A DNA stretch of 64,000 nt from Inquilinus limosus_F (GCF_051487185.1 NZ_JAHVDK010000009.1:165716-229715); one strand, 5' to 3'. Shown: positions 37,368-46,275, counted from the first letter of the stretch. Program-made: numbers and translations. The notes: a model not told the origin generated them from the letters alone.

Positions 37368-39728
37368 TCAATCGATGCGGTATGACTGCCGATTGCCGGC
37401 CGCATCCGTGAGTTCCACCGTCCTGACCGCCGCCGATCTCAGCCCTCCGCGAGGTACGGGAATCGAGCCCTGATAGCTCTGCGCGGCCCGGTTGAACCGG
37501 AGCACGGCGTCGGCGGTCTCCGACCCGTACGCCACGGTCGCGATCGCGGTCGCCGCGAGTCCCGAGGTGTCGGAGGCACTGACCTCGACAGCCGCGAAGG
37601 CGCCGGCATCGCCCGCTTCGGCGGTGAGCTTCGCCGCGACCAGCCGGGGCGGATCCTTGTCGAGCGTGACCGTGAACCGGGCGACGTCGGTGTTGCCGAG
37701 CCTGTCGGTGGCGACCAGCTCGATCGGATTGTCGCCGACACGCAGGCTGACGATCTCATCGAAAGCGCCGTCCTTCAGCCCGACCTCGCTGCCGTTGATG
37801 CGCAGCGTCGCGTCGGTCTTGGCCACCTGGCCTTTGACGAACAGCGTTTCAGAGGCGGTGAGCCGGGGCAACTCCTCCGAAAGTGTGATGGTCGGCCGCT
37901 CGCGGTCGACCGCGACCTCGACCCTGTGCGCGCTGCGGAAGCCCGACGGGGCGGTCACGACGATCGAGAGCGCTTCCTCGTCGGCGCCGAGCCCGATGTT
38001 GAGGGCGAAGCGGCCGGACCCGTTGCTGGCGGCCGACCCGCGGGGGGCGCCATCGGCGCCGACGACGTCGATGCGCGAATCCGGCCTGGTGCGGCCGGCG
38101 AGGGAGACCGTGTCGCCCGCCGCCAGGATCCGGCCCGCCGGATCGCGCGGGATCGACGCGTCCAGCAGGACCGCCTCGGACCGGTCCGGCATGTGGCTGA
38201 ACCGGCGCGCCAGCCTGGTGACGTTGCCGGCAGGGTCGGTGGCCACGATCTCGACGCGGTTGTCCCCCTCGCTGGCCGCCATCGGCCCTGCGAACCGCCC
38301 AAGAGCGGAGACCGCGACCGGACGACCATTCGCGGTGACGGTGGCGCCCGGCTCCGTCTCGCCGCGGATCTCGATGGTGGCGTCACGCTCGATCGCTCCC
38401 TCGCCCGGCGCGTCGAGCCTCAGGAAAGGCGGTGCCTCGTCGATCGCCACGGTGAAGCGCCAGGGGGCGCTTCGCTCGCCCGGCAGGCCGAAGGTGTCGA
38501 GAGCAGAGACGCGCCAGTAGTATTCGCCGGGGGGCAGGTTTTCGACGCGGAAGGCGGGTTTCGGAAGACCGAACTCGGACACGAGCATGGTGTCGAACGA
38601 CTGCTCGGCGCCGATCTCGAGCCAGTAGCCGCCGGCCCCCTCGGAGCTGGCCCAGGCGAGATCGAACGACGTGTCGTAGACGATGCCGTCATTCCCCGGT
38701 GCGGACAGGCGAGGCGGGTCGAGGACGCCGCGCTTCTCGGTGGCTTCGCCCTTCGCGGAGAGGACCAGCCCTTCGTTCCGCCCGAGCACGACCGTTTCGT
38801 CCTTGGTTGCGACGGCGACAGGACGATCGTCGTAGTTGGTGAACTTGGCGCCGGCATCGTCGCTCTTGACCCAGAAGTCGCCGGACTCGATGCGGGCCTG
38901 CGCCTCCGGGATGTCGACGGCGAAGCTGGTGCGTTCGCTCTCGCTGGCGAGAAGGGCATAGAAATCGCCTTCGACCAGGCTGACCTTCGCCTCCTCATGC
39001 CGCGTCAGCGGGTCGTAGCGCATCTCCTGGATCACGGCGTTCGAATTGGCGTTGAGCCTGAGCCGGCTGGCGTCGCGGAAGGTGAGCTGGGCCGTCGACT
39101 GCGACAGGGTGCGGACCTTCTCCTCCTCGACGAGCACGGCGCGGAGCTGGATGTCGTTCCACGCCAGGTCCTTCGGCTTCTGGCCCTCGACCCATCCCTG
39201 CTTGTCGCTCAGCAGCGCCTCGGCGGCCTCGTCACGCCGCGCTTCCGAGATGGCGAGGGCCTTCGCGGCTTCGGAGCGGGAGGTGAGCGCAAGGTCCTTG
39301 GCTTCGGTCCAGGCGCGTTCGATGCGGCGGCCGAGCGCCCGATCGTAGAGATCGATGGCGCGTCCGATCTCGTCCGGCGCAAACAGCTGCGCGCCGGCGA
39401 GGTTCGCCAGCCTGATCTGGTCGGCGCAGCGGGCGAGGGCGCGCTCGGCAGCGGCGATGAGGTCGACGGGCACGCGCAGCGGCTGACCCGGCGACAGGTC
39501 TGCGACCGAGGCCAGATGGCTGGCCTTGAGAATCTCGGGCCAGAGATCGGGATCGCCCAGATAGCGCTCGGACAGCTGCCGGACGGTCTGGTTCGGCTCG
39601 AGCCTGACCTCGATGGTCGTCTCGGCCGCCGGGACGGCCGAGACCGAGGTCGCGAGGACGAACGCCGCCGCGGCCAGGCCATTGAGAGCCGGCCGTCCGG
39701 CCCATCTGGCAAGGACGGCGTAATCCAA
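37368..39728 (-). CDS. LysM-FecR-Ig-like periplasmic protein
   Basis: 786 residues: signal peptide (about 1-35, ending VPAAE), LysM peptidoglycan-binding domain (about 40-90), an alpha-helical segment (about 92-175), a FecR domain (about 195-325, TAQLTFRDASRLRLNANSNAVIQE and VEGDFYALL), then several Ig/fibronectin-like beta domains to the end (YYWRVSALDTFGLPG, GNVTRLARRFS, NPIELVATDRLGNTD). FecR domains usually relay signals or anchor to peptidoglycan-linked assemblies. No FecI or TonB gene is nearby. The start is TTG at 39728, with GGGGG eight bases upstream. First gene of the operon with the PKD protein and cyclase; the region upstream is AT-rich and promoter-like. Confidence 0.85.
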   Translation of the reverse strand: MDYAVLARWAGRPALNGLAAAAFVLATSVSAVPAAETTIEVRLEPNQTVRQLSERYLGDPDLWPEILKASHLASVADLSPGQPLRVPVDLIAAAERALARCADQIRLANLAGAQLFAPDEIGRAIDLYDRALGRRIERAWTEAKDLALTSRSEAAKALAISEARRDEAAEALLSDKQGWVEGQKPKDLAWNDIQLRAVLVEEEKVRTLSQSTAQLTFRDASRLRLNANSNAVIQEMRYDPLTRHEEAKVSLVEGDFYALLASESERTSFAVDIPEAQARIESGDFWVKSDDAGAKFTNYDDRPVAVATKDETVVLGRNEGLVLSAKGEATEKRGVLDPPRLSAPGNDGIVYDTSFDLAWASSEGAGGYWLEIGAEQSFDTMLVSEFGLPKPAFRVENLPPGEYYWRVSALDTFGLPGERSAPWRFTVAIDEAPPFLRLDAPGEGAIERDATIEIRGETEPGATVTANGRPVAVSALGRFAGPMAASEGDNRVEIVATDPAGNVTRLARRFSHMPDRSEAVLLDASIPRDPAGRILAAGDTVSLAGRTRPDSRIDVVGADGAPRGSAASNGSGRFALNIGLGADEEALSIVVTAPSGFRSAHRVEVAVDRERPTITLSEELPRLTASETLFVKGQVAKTDATLRINGSEVGLKDGAFDEIVSLRVGDNPIELVATDRLGNTDVARFTVTLDKDPPRLVAAKLTAEAGDAGAFAAVEVSASDTSGLAATAIATVAYGSETADAVLRFNRAAQSYQGSIPVPRGGLRSAAVRTVELTDAAGNRQSYRID

Positions 39729-40015
39729 GAATACCCCCGTGCTTTGGCGAAGGGACCTAGGGCTCCCCTGAAAAACCTCACGGGCTCCGCTGTGAAGCAG
39801 GTCGCCCGATTGCGACCGTTCTTTTGTTCTATTGATTAAAAATTGAAATTAATTTGCTCATGAGGCTGCAAAAATGTCAATCCGGAGAAGCTTCCTGTCA
39901 GCGCGATGCGGATGGCGGCGACGTGACGTCGACAGGGGCTTTGCCGCGCGAGCGGACAGCAGGATCAGAGACTTGTGCGGTCGCTCGCGCAGCAACAGGG
40001 GAGATCCCGGCGCGA

Positions 40016-40417
40016 CTATCGCCAGCAGGACAGCGAATAGCGGTTGCCGTTCCAGGTCGTCCAGCCCACGGCCTTGTTGTTGACCGGTTTGGCCAGGTAC
40101 CACTGGTTTCCGTCGGCATGCCGGAAGAACAGACCGCCTCGATTGCCTTGACGTGGATTGGTCAGTCGGACCCAGCGCGAGCCGTTGTCCGAAAAGCTGC
40201 CGCTCCAGCGCGCCCCGGAGCTGGTCGTGCAAATATCGCCGTCGCAGGTCGTTTCGCTGGCATCCACGGCGGCCCATCTCATGCGGGCCGGTCGTCCGTC
40301 GATGTTGCAGTCCCAGGTGCCGCCCCACCAGCCGGCCACCTGGCCGGCCGGTGCCGGGCCGGAGACGGCAAGACACAGGGCAAGGGCGTGGGCGATCGTC
40401 AGGAGCGAGCGCTTCAT
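40016..40417 (-). CDS. Small secreted protein, DUF6006-like
   Basis: 133 residues: signal peptide (about 1-27, APAGQ) and a compact domain with paired cysteines and many tryptophans (WWGGTWDCNIDGRPARMRW, ETTCDGDIC, WTTWNGNRYSLSCWR). This matches my recollection of the DUF6006 family, whose function is unknown. The ATG at 40417 has GGGAGAGCC before it; longer frames upstream lack a signal peptide. It lies 287 bases upstream of the LysM-FecR operon on the same strand and may be transcribed separately. Confidence 0.7.
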   Translation of the reverse strand: MKRSLLTIAHALALCLAVSGPAPAGQVAGWWGGTWDCNIDGRPARMRWAAVDASETTCDGDICTTSSGARWSGSFSDNGSRWVRLTNPRQGNRGGLFFRHADGNQWYLAKPVNNKAVGWTTWNGNRYSLSCWR

Positions 40418-40827
40418 TGTGGCTCTCCCGTTCCGGGACTGATGCAAAGCCATTCCGTTTTCAGGTGCCATTGGCATGGTCGCCTCCTGAATTGGACCAC
40501 TGCCGACGCTGCCAGCATGGCGCTTACGCTTGGCTAGCACCGGATCGGAAACGAAAAGATGGCCGGCTGGTCGAACTCGTGGCCCCAAATGAATATTTAA
40601 AGACAGTCAGGATATTAAGAAGTATCGGCGTTCGGCTTGTCGAATTCCATAAATCGTTAGAATGGTTGTTGTGGATACTCTCTCTTTCCGATTTGTCCAC
40701 AAGCCGGGTGCCTGGCAACTGCTCGGGCGGAAGCCGAGCGTACGGATGTTAGCGCCTTACCCTCGATGGCGCATCGTATGTTCATCCGATATGATCGTAC
40801 TCCTTACGCGCGGCTTGGGGGCGCGCC
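40418..40827. other. 410-base AT-richer intergenic region
   Basis: No gene is supported here. It must hold the promoters of the DUF6006-like gene (minus) and the LuxR-type regulator (plus). Composition drops clearly below the surroundings (AATATTTAAAG and ATATTAAGAAG near 40590-40620). A perfect 7-bp inverted repeat, TTGTGGA (40669-40675) and TCCACAA (40696-40702), with a 20-base spacer could be an operator. Confidence 0.5.
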
Positions 40828-42006
40828 ATGGGGCATCAGAATGTCGCGGACGGCTTGGCTTCGCTCCTGGCGCCTGGCAGGCTGTCGGAGCTGATCGGCG
40901 AGATCTATGACTGCGCGCTCGATCCGGTGCGCTGGGAGCCAACTCTCGCCGAAATCGCCCGGGTGCTCGACTGCGAAAAGGCGATCCTGTCGCTGAACGA
41001 CCTCCGGAACGACCGGGCTCTCATCAGCAAGAGCGTGGGCTGGGAGTCCCACTGGCTTCAGGAGAGGGCGAAGCACATCCCGGAGATCCACGGGAAACTG
41101 GCCGAGTGGCTGGCGCACGGGCCGGATCCGGACATGCCCTTCGTCGCCTCGCGGGAGATTCCCGTCGGCGAACTCGCAAGCTCGCCCTATGTCCAGAGCT
41201 GCCTGAAGCCGCAGGGTATTGTCGATATCGCCCATTTCTTCCTGATCACGACGCCGACCCATTTCTCCGAGCTGGTGCTCGGCCGCCAGCAGCAGCAGGG
41301 CGTCATCACCGAGCGGGAGATCGGGTTGGGCACCCTGCTCCTGCCGCATCTGCGCCGCGCCGTGACGATCAACGACCTGATGGACGTGAAGACTCTGGAG
41401 CGCCAGGCGCTGGGGGCGACGCTCGACAGCTTCGCCGTCGGCGTGGTCATCGTCGGTGATCAGGGGCGGATCCTCCACGCCAACGAAGCCGCTCGCGGCA
41501 TGCTCGACGCCCGCTCGCCGATCGTCTCGTCCGGCGGCTGTCTCGCCGCGCTCAATGCCGATATCACCAGGGAGCTGCTCAAGGCGGTCGCCCTGGCGCA
41601 GTCGGACGAGGCGGCGATCGGGGCGGCCGGGATCGGCGTGCCCCTGCTTCAGGCCGACATGACCGTGGCGACGGCCCATGTGCTTCCGCTCGCACGGGGC
41701 GACGTCCGGACGCGGATGGTGCCGCAGGCGACCGCCGCGGTCTTCATCGTGCCTGCCGGCACGCCGTTCCCGGCCGACCTCGCCACCGTCGCGCGCATCT
41801 TCGGACTCACTCCGGCCGAGACCCGGCAGCTCGCGCAGCTGATGGCCGGCGCGACCCTGGCCGAAGCCGCCGCCGCGCTCGGCGTCAGCCAGGCGACGGC
41901 GCGAACGCACCGCGAGCACATCTTCGCCAAGGCGGGCGTCTCACGTCACGGCGAGCTCGTGGCGCTGGTCAGACGGCTGGTCCCGCCGGTCCACCGGCGA
42001 AGCTGA
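40828..42006 (+). CDS. LuxR-type regulator with PAS-like domain
   Basis: 392 residues. The C-terminal HTH (about 328-390) reads FGLTPAETRQLAQLMAGATLAEAAAALGVSQATARTHREHIFAKAGVSRHGELVALV, a LuxR/GerE pattern. The middle (about 195-310) is PAS-like with LDSFAVGVVIVGDQGRILHANEAA. The N-terminal 190 residues look like the sensor part common in this regulator group. No autoinducer-binding or receiver domain is seen. The ATG at 40828 lacks a strong ribosome site. Convergent with the beta-lactamase gene, so the two are not an operon. Confidence 0.85.
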   Translation: MGHQNVADGLASLLAPGRLSELIGEIYDCALDPVRWEPTLAEIARVLDCEKAILSLNDLRNDRALISKSVGWESHWLQERAKHIPEIHGKLAEWLAHGPDPDMPFVASREIPVGELASSPYVQSCLKPQGIVDIAHFFLITTPTHFSELVLGRQQQQGVITEREIGLGTLLLPHLRRAVTINDLMDVKTLERQALGATLDSFAVGVVIVGDQGRILHANEAARGMLDARSPIVSSGGCLAALNADITRELLKAVALAQSDEAAIGAAGIGVPLLQADMTVATAHVLPLARGDVRTRMVPQATAAVFIVPAGTPFPADLATVARIFGLTPAETRQLAQLMAGATLAEAAAALGVSQATARTHREHIFAKAGVSRHGELVALVRRLVPPVHRRS

Positions 42007-42020
42007 CCCGCTCAGCGGGT
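42006..42020. terminator. Short hairpin between convergent genes
   Basis: ACCCGCT-C-AGCGGGT spans both stop codons (LuxR-type gene at 42006, beta-lactamase gene at 42012). Stable by base composition, but without a T-run. Confidence 0.35.
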
Positions 42021-43232
42021 AGTGGCCAGGTCGGGCTGATTGTCCAGTGCCGTCAGGATCCGGTGGGCGGCCGTCACCCGCGCCGGGATCGGATAGGCCT
42101 TGTTCGCCAGGATCACGATGCCAATGCCTTTGGCCGGGACGAAGGCGACATAAGCGCCGAAGCCGTTGGTGGAGCCGGTCTTGTTGATCAGCACCTCGCC
42201 CTGCGGCGGCAGCGGCGGATCCAGCCGGACGGCGGCATTGGTCTTGGCGGCCATCTCACGGGAATTCCCCGCCAGCAGCCGGTCGAGATCCGTGGGATAG
42301 GCATAGATTTCCCAGCCCAGGCCCTGCGTCATGTCGCCGATTCTGTAGTATCCGGCATGGGTCGCGGCGATCGCGCGCTGCAGCGCTTCGTCCAGCGCCG
42401 AGCCGTCCATGTTCGCCTCGACGAACCGGATCAGGTCGGCCGCGGTCGTCTTCACGCCATAGGCCTCCGCGTCGAGGACGCCGGGCGTCACCCGGATGGG
42501 TTTGTCCGCCTTCGAATAGCCACAGGCGTAGCGGCCCATCTGGTCCCGCGGCACCCTGATATAGGTCCGGGTCAGGCCGAGCGCCGGGAACAGCGTCTGC
42601 TCCATCAGCTCGTCGAATGGCTGGCCCATGGCCCTGGCGGCGAGATGGCCGAACAGGCCGATGCTCGGATTCGAGTAGAGCCGGTGGGTGCCGGGGGGAT
42701 AGGCCGGGCGCCAGCCCCGATAGAAGGCAATCATCCTGTCCGGATCGGTGACCTCGTCCGGAAACTGCAGGGGCAGGCCGCCCGCCGTGTAGGTGCCGAG
42801 ATCGAGCAGGCTGATCCGGTCGAAGCTGCTGCCGGCAAGCTCCGGCAGGTACCGGCTCGCCATGTCGGAGAAGGACAGGGCGCCACGCACCTGCGCATAG
42901 GCCGCGAGGGTCGCGGTGAAGGTCTTGCTGACCGAGCCGATCTCGAACAGCGTGTCCTCGGTGACCTTCTGCCCGCTCTCCTTCGAGGCGACGCCGTAGT
43001 TGAAGAAGGACCTCTCGCCCCGAACCGTGACCGCCACGGCCATGCCCGGAACGTCGTTCTCCGCCATCACCGGCCGGATCGCCTCGTCGACGACGCGGCC
43101 GAGCTGGTTTTGCCCGTCGTCGGCACGAGCGCAGACGGCGAAGAGCACGATCGTTGGAATCGCGAGGGCTGCGAGCACAGAGCCGGCAAGCGCCCGCCGG
43201 CGCGAGAGCGAGATCGTCAATCCTGTCTCCAT
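42012..43232 (-). CDS. Class C (AmpC-type) beta-lactamase
   Basis: 406-residue serine hydrolase: signal peptide (about 1-37), SxxK motif SVSK (Ser100, Lys103), YxN motif YSN (186-188), and KTG (351-353) in the context KTGSTNGFGAYVAF, typical of class C enzymes. It should acylate beta-lactams, and all catalytic residues are present. A DD-peptidase or esterase of the same fold is the alternative, but the KTG context and length favour AmpC. The ATG at 43232 gives the signal peptide; the longer frame upstream does not. No ampR is adjacent, so inducibility is not evident. Confidence 0.85.
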   Translation of the reverse strand: METGLTISLSRRRALAGSVLAALAIPTIVLFAVCARADDGQNQLGRVVDEAIRPVMAENDVPGMAVAVTVRGERSFFNYGVASKESGQKVTEDTLFEIGSVSKTFTATLAAYAQVRGALSFSDMASRYLPELAGSSFDRISLLDLGTYTAGGLPLQFPDEVTDPDRMIAFYRGWRPAYPPGTHRLYSNPSIGLFGHLAARAMGQPFDELMEQTLFPALGLTRTYIRVPRDQMGRYACGYSKADKPIRVTPGVLDAEAYGVKTTAADLIRFVEANMDGSALDEALQRAIAATHAGYYRIGDMTQGLGWEIYAYPTDLDRLLAGNSREMAAKTNAAVRLDPPLPPQGEVLINKTGSTNGFGAYVAFVPAKGIGIVILANKAYPIPARVTAAHRILTALDNQPDLATTR

Positions 43233-43699
43233 CGGGTGGCTGCCGGTGCCTTCTGGATAGACGGAAGCTGTCCCCCGAGCCAAACGAGGAATACTCCGCG
43301 GAGACATGAGCCAGAGTTGGCCAAGGATCCGCCGGCCGGAGGCCCGGGGCGGCGCTATCAGCCCCGAAGCGCGGCCAGCGCACGGGCCCCGCCGCCGGTT
43401 CGGCGGGCAGCACCTTGTAGCTGCGCAGGCGCTCGATGTTGCGGAGCATGCGCGTTTCGTCGAGGAGAGGCTTGGCGTCGGGAGGACGAGAAGGCGATCG
43501 GCGATGGACATCATCGGCGGGTTCCGAGGAGGCCCCGCAAGGTCTAGGCCGTAGCCGGCGCAGGCGCAATTTGCCGCTCATGCATAGGACATCCGGGTGC
43601 CGGTCGCCTCGTGCCGCTTCCGCCGGGCGGCTCCCGGGATCCCGAGGAACCGACGCGGCTGTCCTGATGTTCGCCTCTTGCGGCAGGCGGAGAGACGCG
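43233..43699. other. 467-base gap without a supported gene
   Basis: Holds the divergent starts of ampC and the FAD-Rieske gene. In the minus direction around 43390-43520, one frame reads LDETRMLRNIERLRSYKVLPAEPA, which looks protein-like but lacks a proper start and runs into a different frame. It may be the remains of a deleted gene. No hairpin or promoter stood out. Confidence 0.4.
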
Positions 43700-45232
43700 A
43701 TGAATGTCGGCGACGAGGCGAGCCGGTCCTTCTGGATGGAAACGGCACCGACGATCGAGGCGCCGCCGCTCGCCGCCGACGCCGGCTGCGATGTGGTTGT
43801 GGTCGGGTCGGGGATCGCCGGGCTTTCGACCGCCTACGAGCTTGCCCGCTCCGACCGGCACGTGATCGTGGTCGACCGGGGGCGCATCGGCCGCGGAATG
43901 ACCGCGCGCACCACCGCCCATCTGGCGACCGAGCTCGACGATCTCTATTCCGAGTTGATCCGCGTCCGCGGCGAGGAGGAGGCGCGGCTCTATTACGACA
44001 GCCAGGTCGCCGCCGTGAATCGGATCGAGGCGATCTGCCGCAACGAAGGAATCGACGCCGATTTCGCCCGCGTCGATGGCTATCTCGTGCCCGCCGAGGA
44101 CAGCCACCGCGCGGATCTCGAGCAGGAATACGAGGCCTGCCGGTCGATCGGGGTCGATCTCGAATGGGCCGATCGAGTGCCGATGCCCGGCCCCGGCTCC
44201 GGACCGGTGCTTCGCTTTCCGAACCAGGGGCGTTTCCACCCGGGCAAATATCTCGCCGGCCTCGCACGCGCCATCACCGCCTGCGGCGGCCGCCTTCACT
44301 CCGATACCGCCTATCTCGGCCAGAAGGAGATCGACGGCGGTGTCGAGATCGAGACCGAGGCAGGGCATAGGATCCAGGCCGCGGCCGCGGTCTTCGCGAC
44401 GAACTCGCCGGCCAACGACAAGGTCGCAATCCACACCAAGCAGCTTCCGAACCGCACCTATGTGATCGCCGGTCGGGTCCCGAAGGGCACCGTCCCCGAC
44501 GTGCTGCTCTGGGACACGCTCGATCCCTATCACTATGTTCGCATCCAGCCGCTGGGCGATGCGGAGGATCTGCTGATCGTCGGCGGGGAGGATCATCGAT
44601 CAGGCGAGGCGAACGACATGGAGGAGCGCTTCGCCCGGCTCGAGGCATGGACGCGCAAGCACTACCCCGGCTTTCGCGGCACCGGGTATCGCTGGTCGGG
44701 CCAGGTGCTCGAGCCGGTCGATTTCATGCCCTTCTCGGGGCGCAATCCGGGCAACCCGAACATCTACATCCACACCGGCGATTCCGGGCAGGGCATCACC
44801 AACGGCGTCGCCGGGAGCCTCACCATCCTGCCGGCGATCCTCGGGGAGGACTGCCGCTATGCCCCGGTGCTCGACCCCGCCCGCAAGCCGGCTGCGCTCG
44901 CCGCATTGGCCGAGTTCGTCAAGGGGCAGGCGGGCGCGGTCAAGAATTTCGCTGAATACATCCGCCCGGGGGAGGTGAGTTCGGCGGATGAGCTCGCCCC
45001 GGGCGAAGGCGCGGTGATCCGGGAGGGGCTGAGCAAGATCGCGGCCTACAAGGCGGAGGACGGGACGGTGATCCGCCGCTCCGCCGTCTGCACACATATG
45101 GGCTGCCTCGTCCATTGGAACCGGTTCGAGAAGTGCTGGGACTGCCCCTGCCACGGATCACAATTCTCGCCGGACGGCCAGGTGCTCAACGCACCCGCGC
45201 TCAAGCCGCTGGCGCCGAACGATCGCTCCTGA
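43700..45232 (+). CDS. FAD-dependent oxidoreductase with C-terminal Rieske domain
   Basis: 510 residues. The N-terminal DAO-type FAD domain has DVVVVGSGIAGLSTAYELA, and HTGDSGQGITNGVAG closes the FAD fold (about residue 355-370). The C-terminal Rieske [2Fe-2S] domain (about 415-510) has CTHMGC and CPCHGSQF with both Cys-His pairs intact. Proteins of this architecture oxidise glycine-betaine-like or other amines, but the substrate here is unknown. No signal peptide is visible. ATG at 43700 with GGCGGAGAG before it. A 16-base palindrome follows the stop. Confidence 0.88.
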   Translation: MNVGDEASRSFWMETAPTIEAPPLAADAGCDVVVVGSGIAGLSTAYELARSDRHVIVVDRGRIGRGMTARTTAHLATELDDLYSELIRVRGEEEARLYYDSQVAAVNRIEAICRNEGIDADFARVDGYLVPAEDSHRADLEQEYEACRSIGVDLEWADRVPMPGPGSGPVLRFPNQGRFHPGKYLAGLARAITACGGRLHSDTAYLGQKEIDGGVEIETEAGHRIQAAAAVFATNSPANDKVAIHTKQLPNRTYVIAGRVPKGTVPDVLLWDTLDPYHYVRIQPLGDAEDLLIVGGEDHRSGEANDMEERFARLEAWTRKHYPGFRGTGYRWSGQVLEPVDFMPFSGRNPGNPNIYIHTGDSGQGITNGVAGSLTILPAILGEDCRYAPVLDPARKPAALAALAEFVKGQAGAVKNFAEYIRPGEVSSADELAPGEGAVIREGLSKIAAYKAEDGTVIRRSAVCTHMGCLVHWNRFEKCWDCPCHGSQFSPDGQVLNAPALKPLAPNDRS

Positions 45233-45241
45233 GCGGACAGT

Positions 45242-45257
45242 CCGATGACGTCATCGG
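45242..45257. promoter_or_regulatory. 16-base perfect palindrome
   Basis: CCGATGACGTCATCGG reads the same on both strands, 10 bases after the Rieske gene stop. It has no loop, so it suits a dimeric regulator better than an RNA terminator. The target could be the unknown gene at 45426. Confidence 0.4.
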
Positions 45258-45400
45258 CTGGCAGCGTGGCTATGGATCGAAGAGGCGCATGGGCGCTCGA
45301 TCACGCGCCCTAGCCGCTGACGAGTCCTGATCTCGGCGGTGCGGCGGCCGTCTGGAAGCGGTCGCCTGTCATCCAGAGATACGTTTCTGCTTGATTTTAT

Positions 45401-45415
45401 GTTCCCGTTTTGTTC
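45401..45415 (+). promoter_or_regulatory. LexA (SOS) box
   Basis: GTTC (45401-45404), seven bases, GTTC (45412-45415): an exact match to the alphaproteobacterial LexA operator GTTC-N7-GTTC, in an AT-rich stretch 10 bases before the next start codon, so LexA binding would block initiation. Confidence 0.65.
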
Positions 45416-45425
45416 TAATGCGCAG

Positions 45426-46124
45426 ATGGTCGATGCCGCCATAAGTGCCGAGACATCCGCCGCCGAGCCGGCCACGGGGCCGGACGCCCGCGATGTCGCG
45501 GTGCTGGACGAGATGAGGAAGCTCGCCCTGGGGCTGGCCCGGGCCTTCCAGGCCCAGGGCGTCGCTGCCGCCAAGGCCGGCGATCTCGACCGCGCCGGCC
45601 AGGCCGAAGCCGGCTTCAGCCGCCTGTTCCTCGGCCTCCGCCGCGCCGTCACCCTCAAGGCGAAGCTGCGGCAGCAGCGGGAGGAGGCGCAGCGCGCGGC
45701 CGAGGACCGCCGGGACCGACGGCAGGACGAGAAGCACGACCGGCGCCAAGCCGTCGCCCAGAGACTGTCGCGCGCCATCGCCACCGAAAAGCCCGAGGCC
45801 AGGGAGCGGCTGACCACCGAGCTCTGGACCCGCCTCACCGAGGACGAGCGGATCGACGCCGACCTCGCCGACACCGCCTTGCCGCTCGAGACCCCGATCC
45901 TGCGCCTAGGCCGCGACATCGGCCTGTCCCGCCGCGCCCTCGCCGCCGGCTTCGGCCCGGACGGGACGACGGGACAAGGCGCGCCGCGGCAGGGGCGCCC
46001 GCCGCCCGACCGGCCGCGCTACCTCTACTGTCTACCTGAGAACGCCGAGCCCTACTGGCTCGACACCAAGACCCTGCAGCGGTTCGACCACCCGCCCTGG
46101 GCGGAGCCGCCGGACAGCAGCTGA
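45426..46124 (+). CDS. Hypothetical protein with coiled coil, probably SOS-controlled
   Basis: 232 residues, family not recognised. An Ala-rich N-terminus is followed by a long helical region with charged coiled-coil character (about 25-125, including QREEAQRAAEDRRDRRQDE) and a Pro/Arg-rich C-terminus with RYLYCLPENAEPYWLD. No signal peptide or membrane segment. The ATG at 45426 is preferred over upstream in-frame starts because the LexA box directly precedes it. Charge pattern and helices would suit a nucleic-acid or protein-binding role in DNA damage, but that is only inference. A hairpin 20 bases after the stop ends the unit. Confidence 0.7.
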   Translation: MVDAAISAETSAAEPATGPDARDVAVLDEMRKLALGLARAFQAQGVAAAKAGDLDRAGQAEAGFSRLFLGLRRAVTLKAKLRQQREEAQRAAEDRRDRRQDEKHDRRQAVAQRLSRAIATEKPEARERLTTELWTRLTEDERIDADLADTALPLETPILRLGRDIGLSRRALAAGFGPDGTTGQGAPRQGRPPPDRPRYLYCLPENAEPYWLDTKTLQRFDHPPWAEPPDSS

Positions 46125-46144
46125 GCGCCGTTGCACCCGTGTTG

Positions 46145-46163
46145 GGTTCGCGTGCCGCGAACC
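46145..46163 (+). terminator. Hairpin after the LexA-box gene
   Basis: A perfect 8-bp stem, GGTTCGCG with CGCGAACC, has a TGC loop, 20 bases after the stop at 46124. No T-run follows. Confidence 0.5.
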
Positions 46164-46239
46164 GAACCTACAAAATCTGCGCGAGCGCAGCCTTCCATTC
46201 TCCCCTCCCTTGCGGGACGGGGCAGGCCTGCGCGCGAAT

Positions 46240-46275
46240 GGTCGTCCTCCCGACATGCCGCGCCCGGGGACGACC
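46240..46275. repeat. Inverted repeat upstream of the M4 protease gene
   Basis: GGTCGTCC (46240-46247) and GGACGACC (46268-46275) are perfect arms 20 bases apart, about 110 bases before the protease start. They may be an operator or a second hairpin for the upstream gene. Confidence 0.35.

Noticed and set aside
39818..39829. GTTC-N4-GTTC before the LysM-FecR gene, considered as a LexA box
   Set aside because: The alphaproteobacterial box needs seven bases between the halves; four is not accepted by the consensus.
40669..40702. DnaA-box-like sequences (TTGTCCACA and an inverted TTGTGGATA), considered as an origin
   Set aside because: Only two imperfect copies, no AT-rich unwinding element and no dnaA, hemE or parAB genes nearby.
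43390..43581. Protein-like minus-strand stretch upstream of ampC
   Set aside because: No start signal, the frame does not connect to a complete domain, and it overlaps the promoter region; recorded only as a possible gene remnant.
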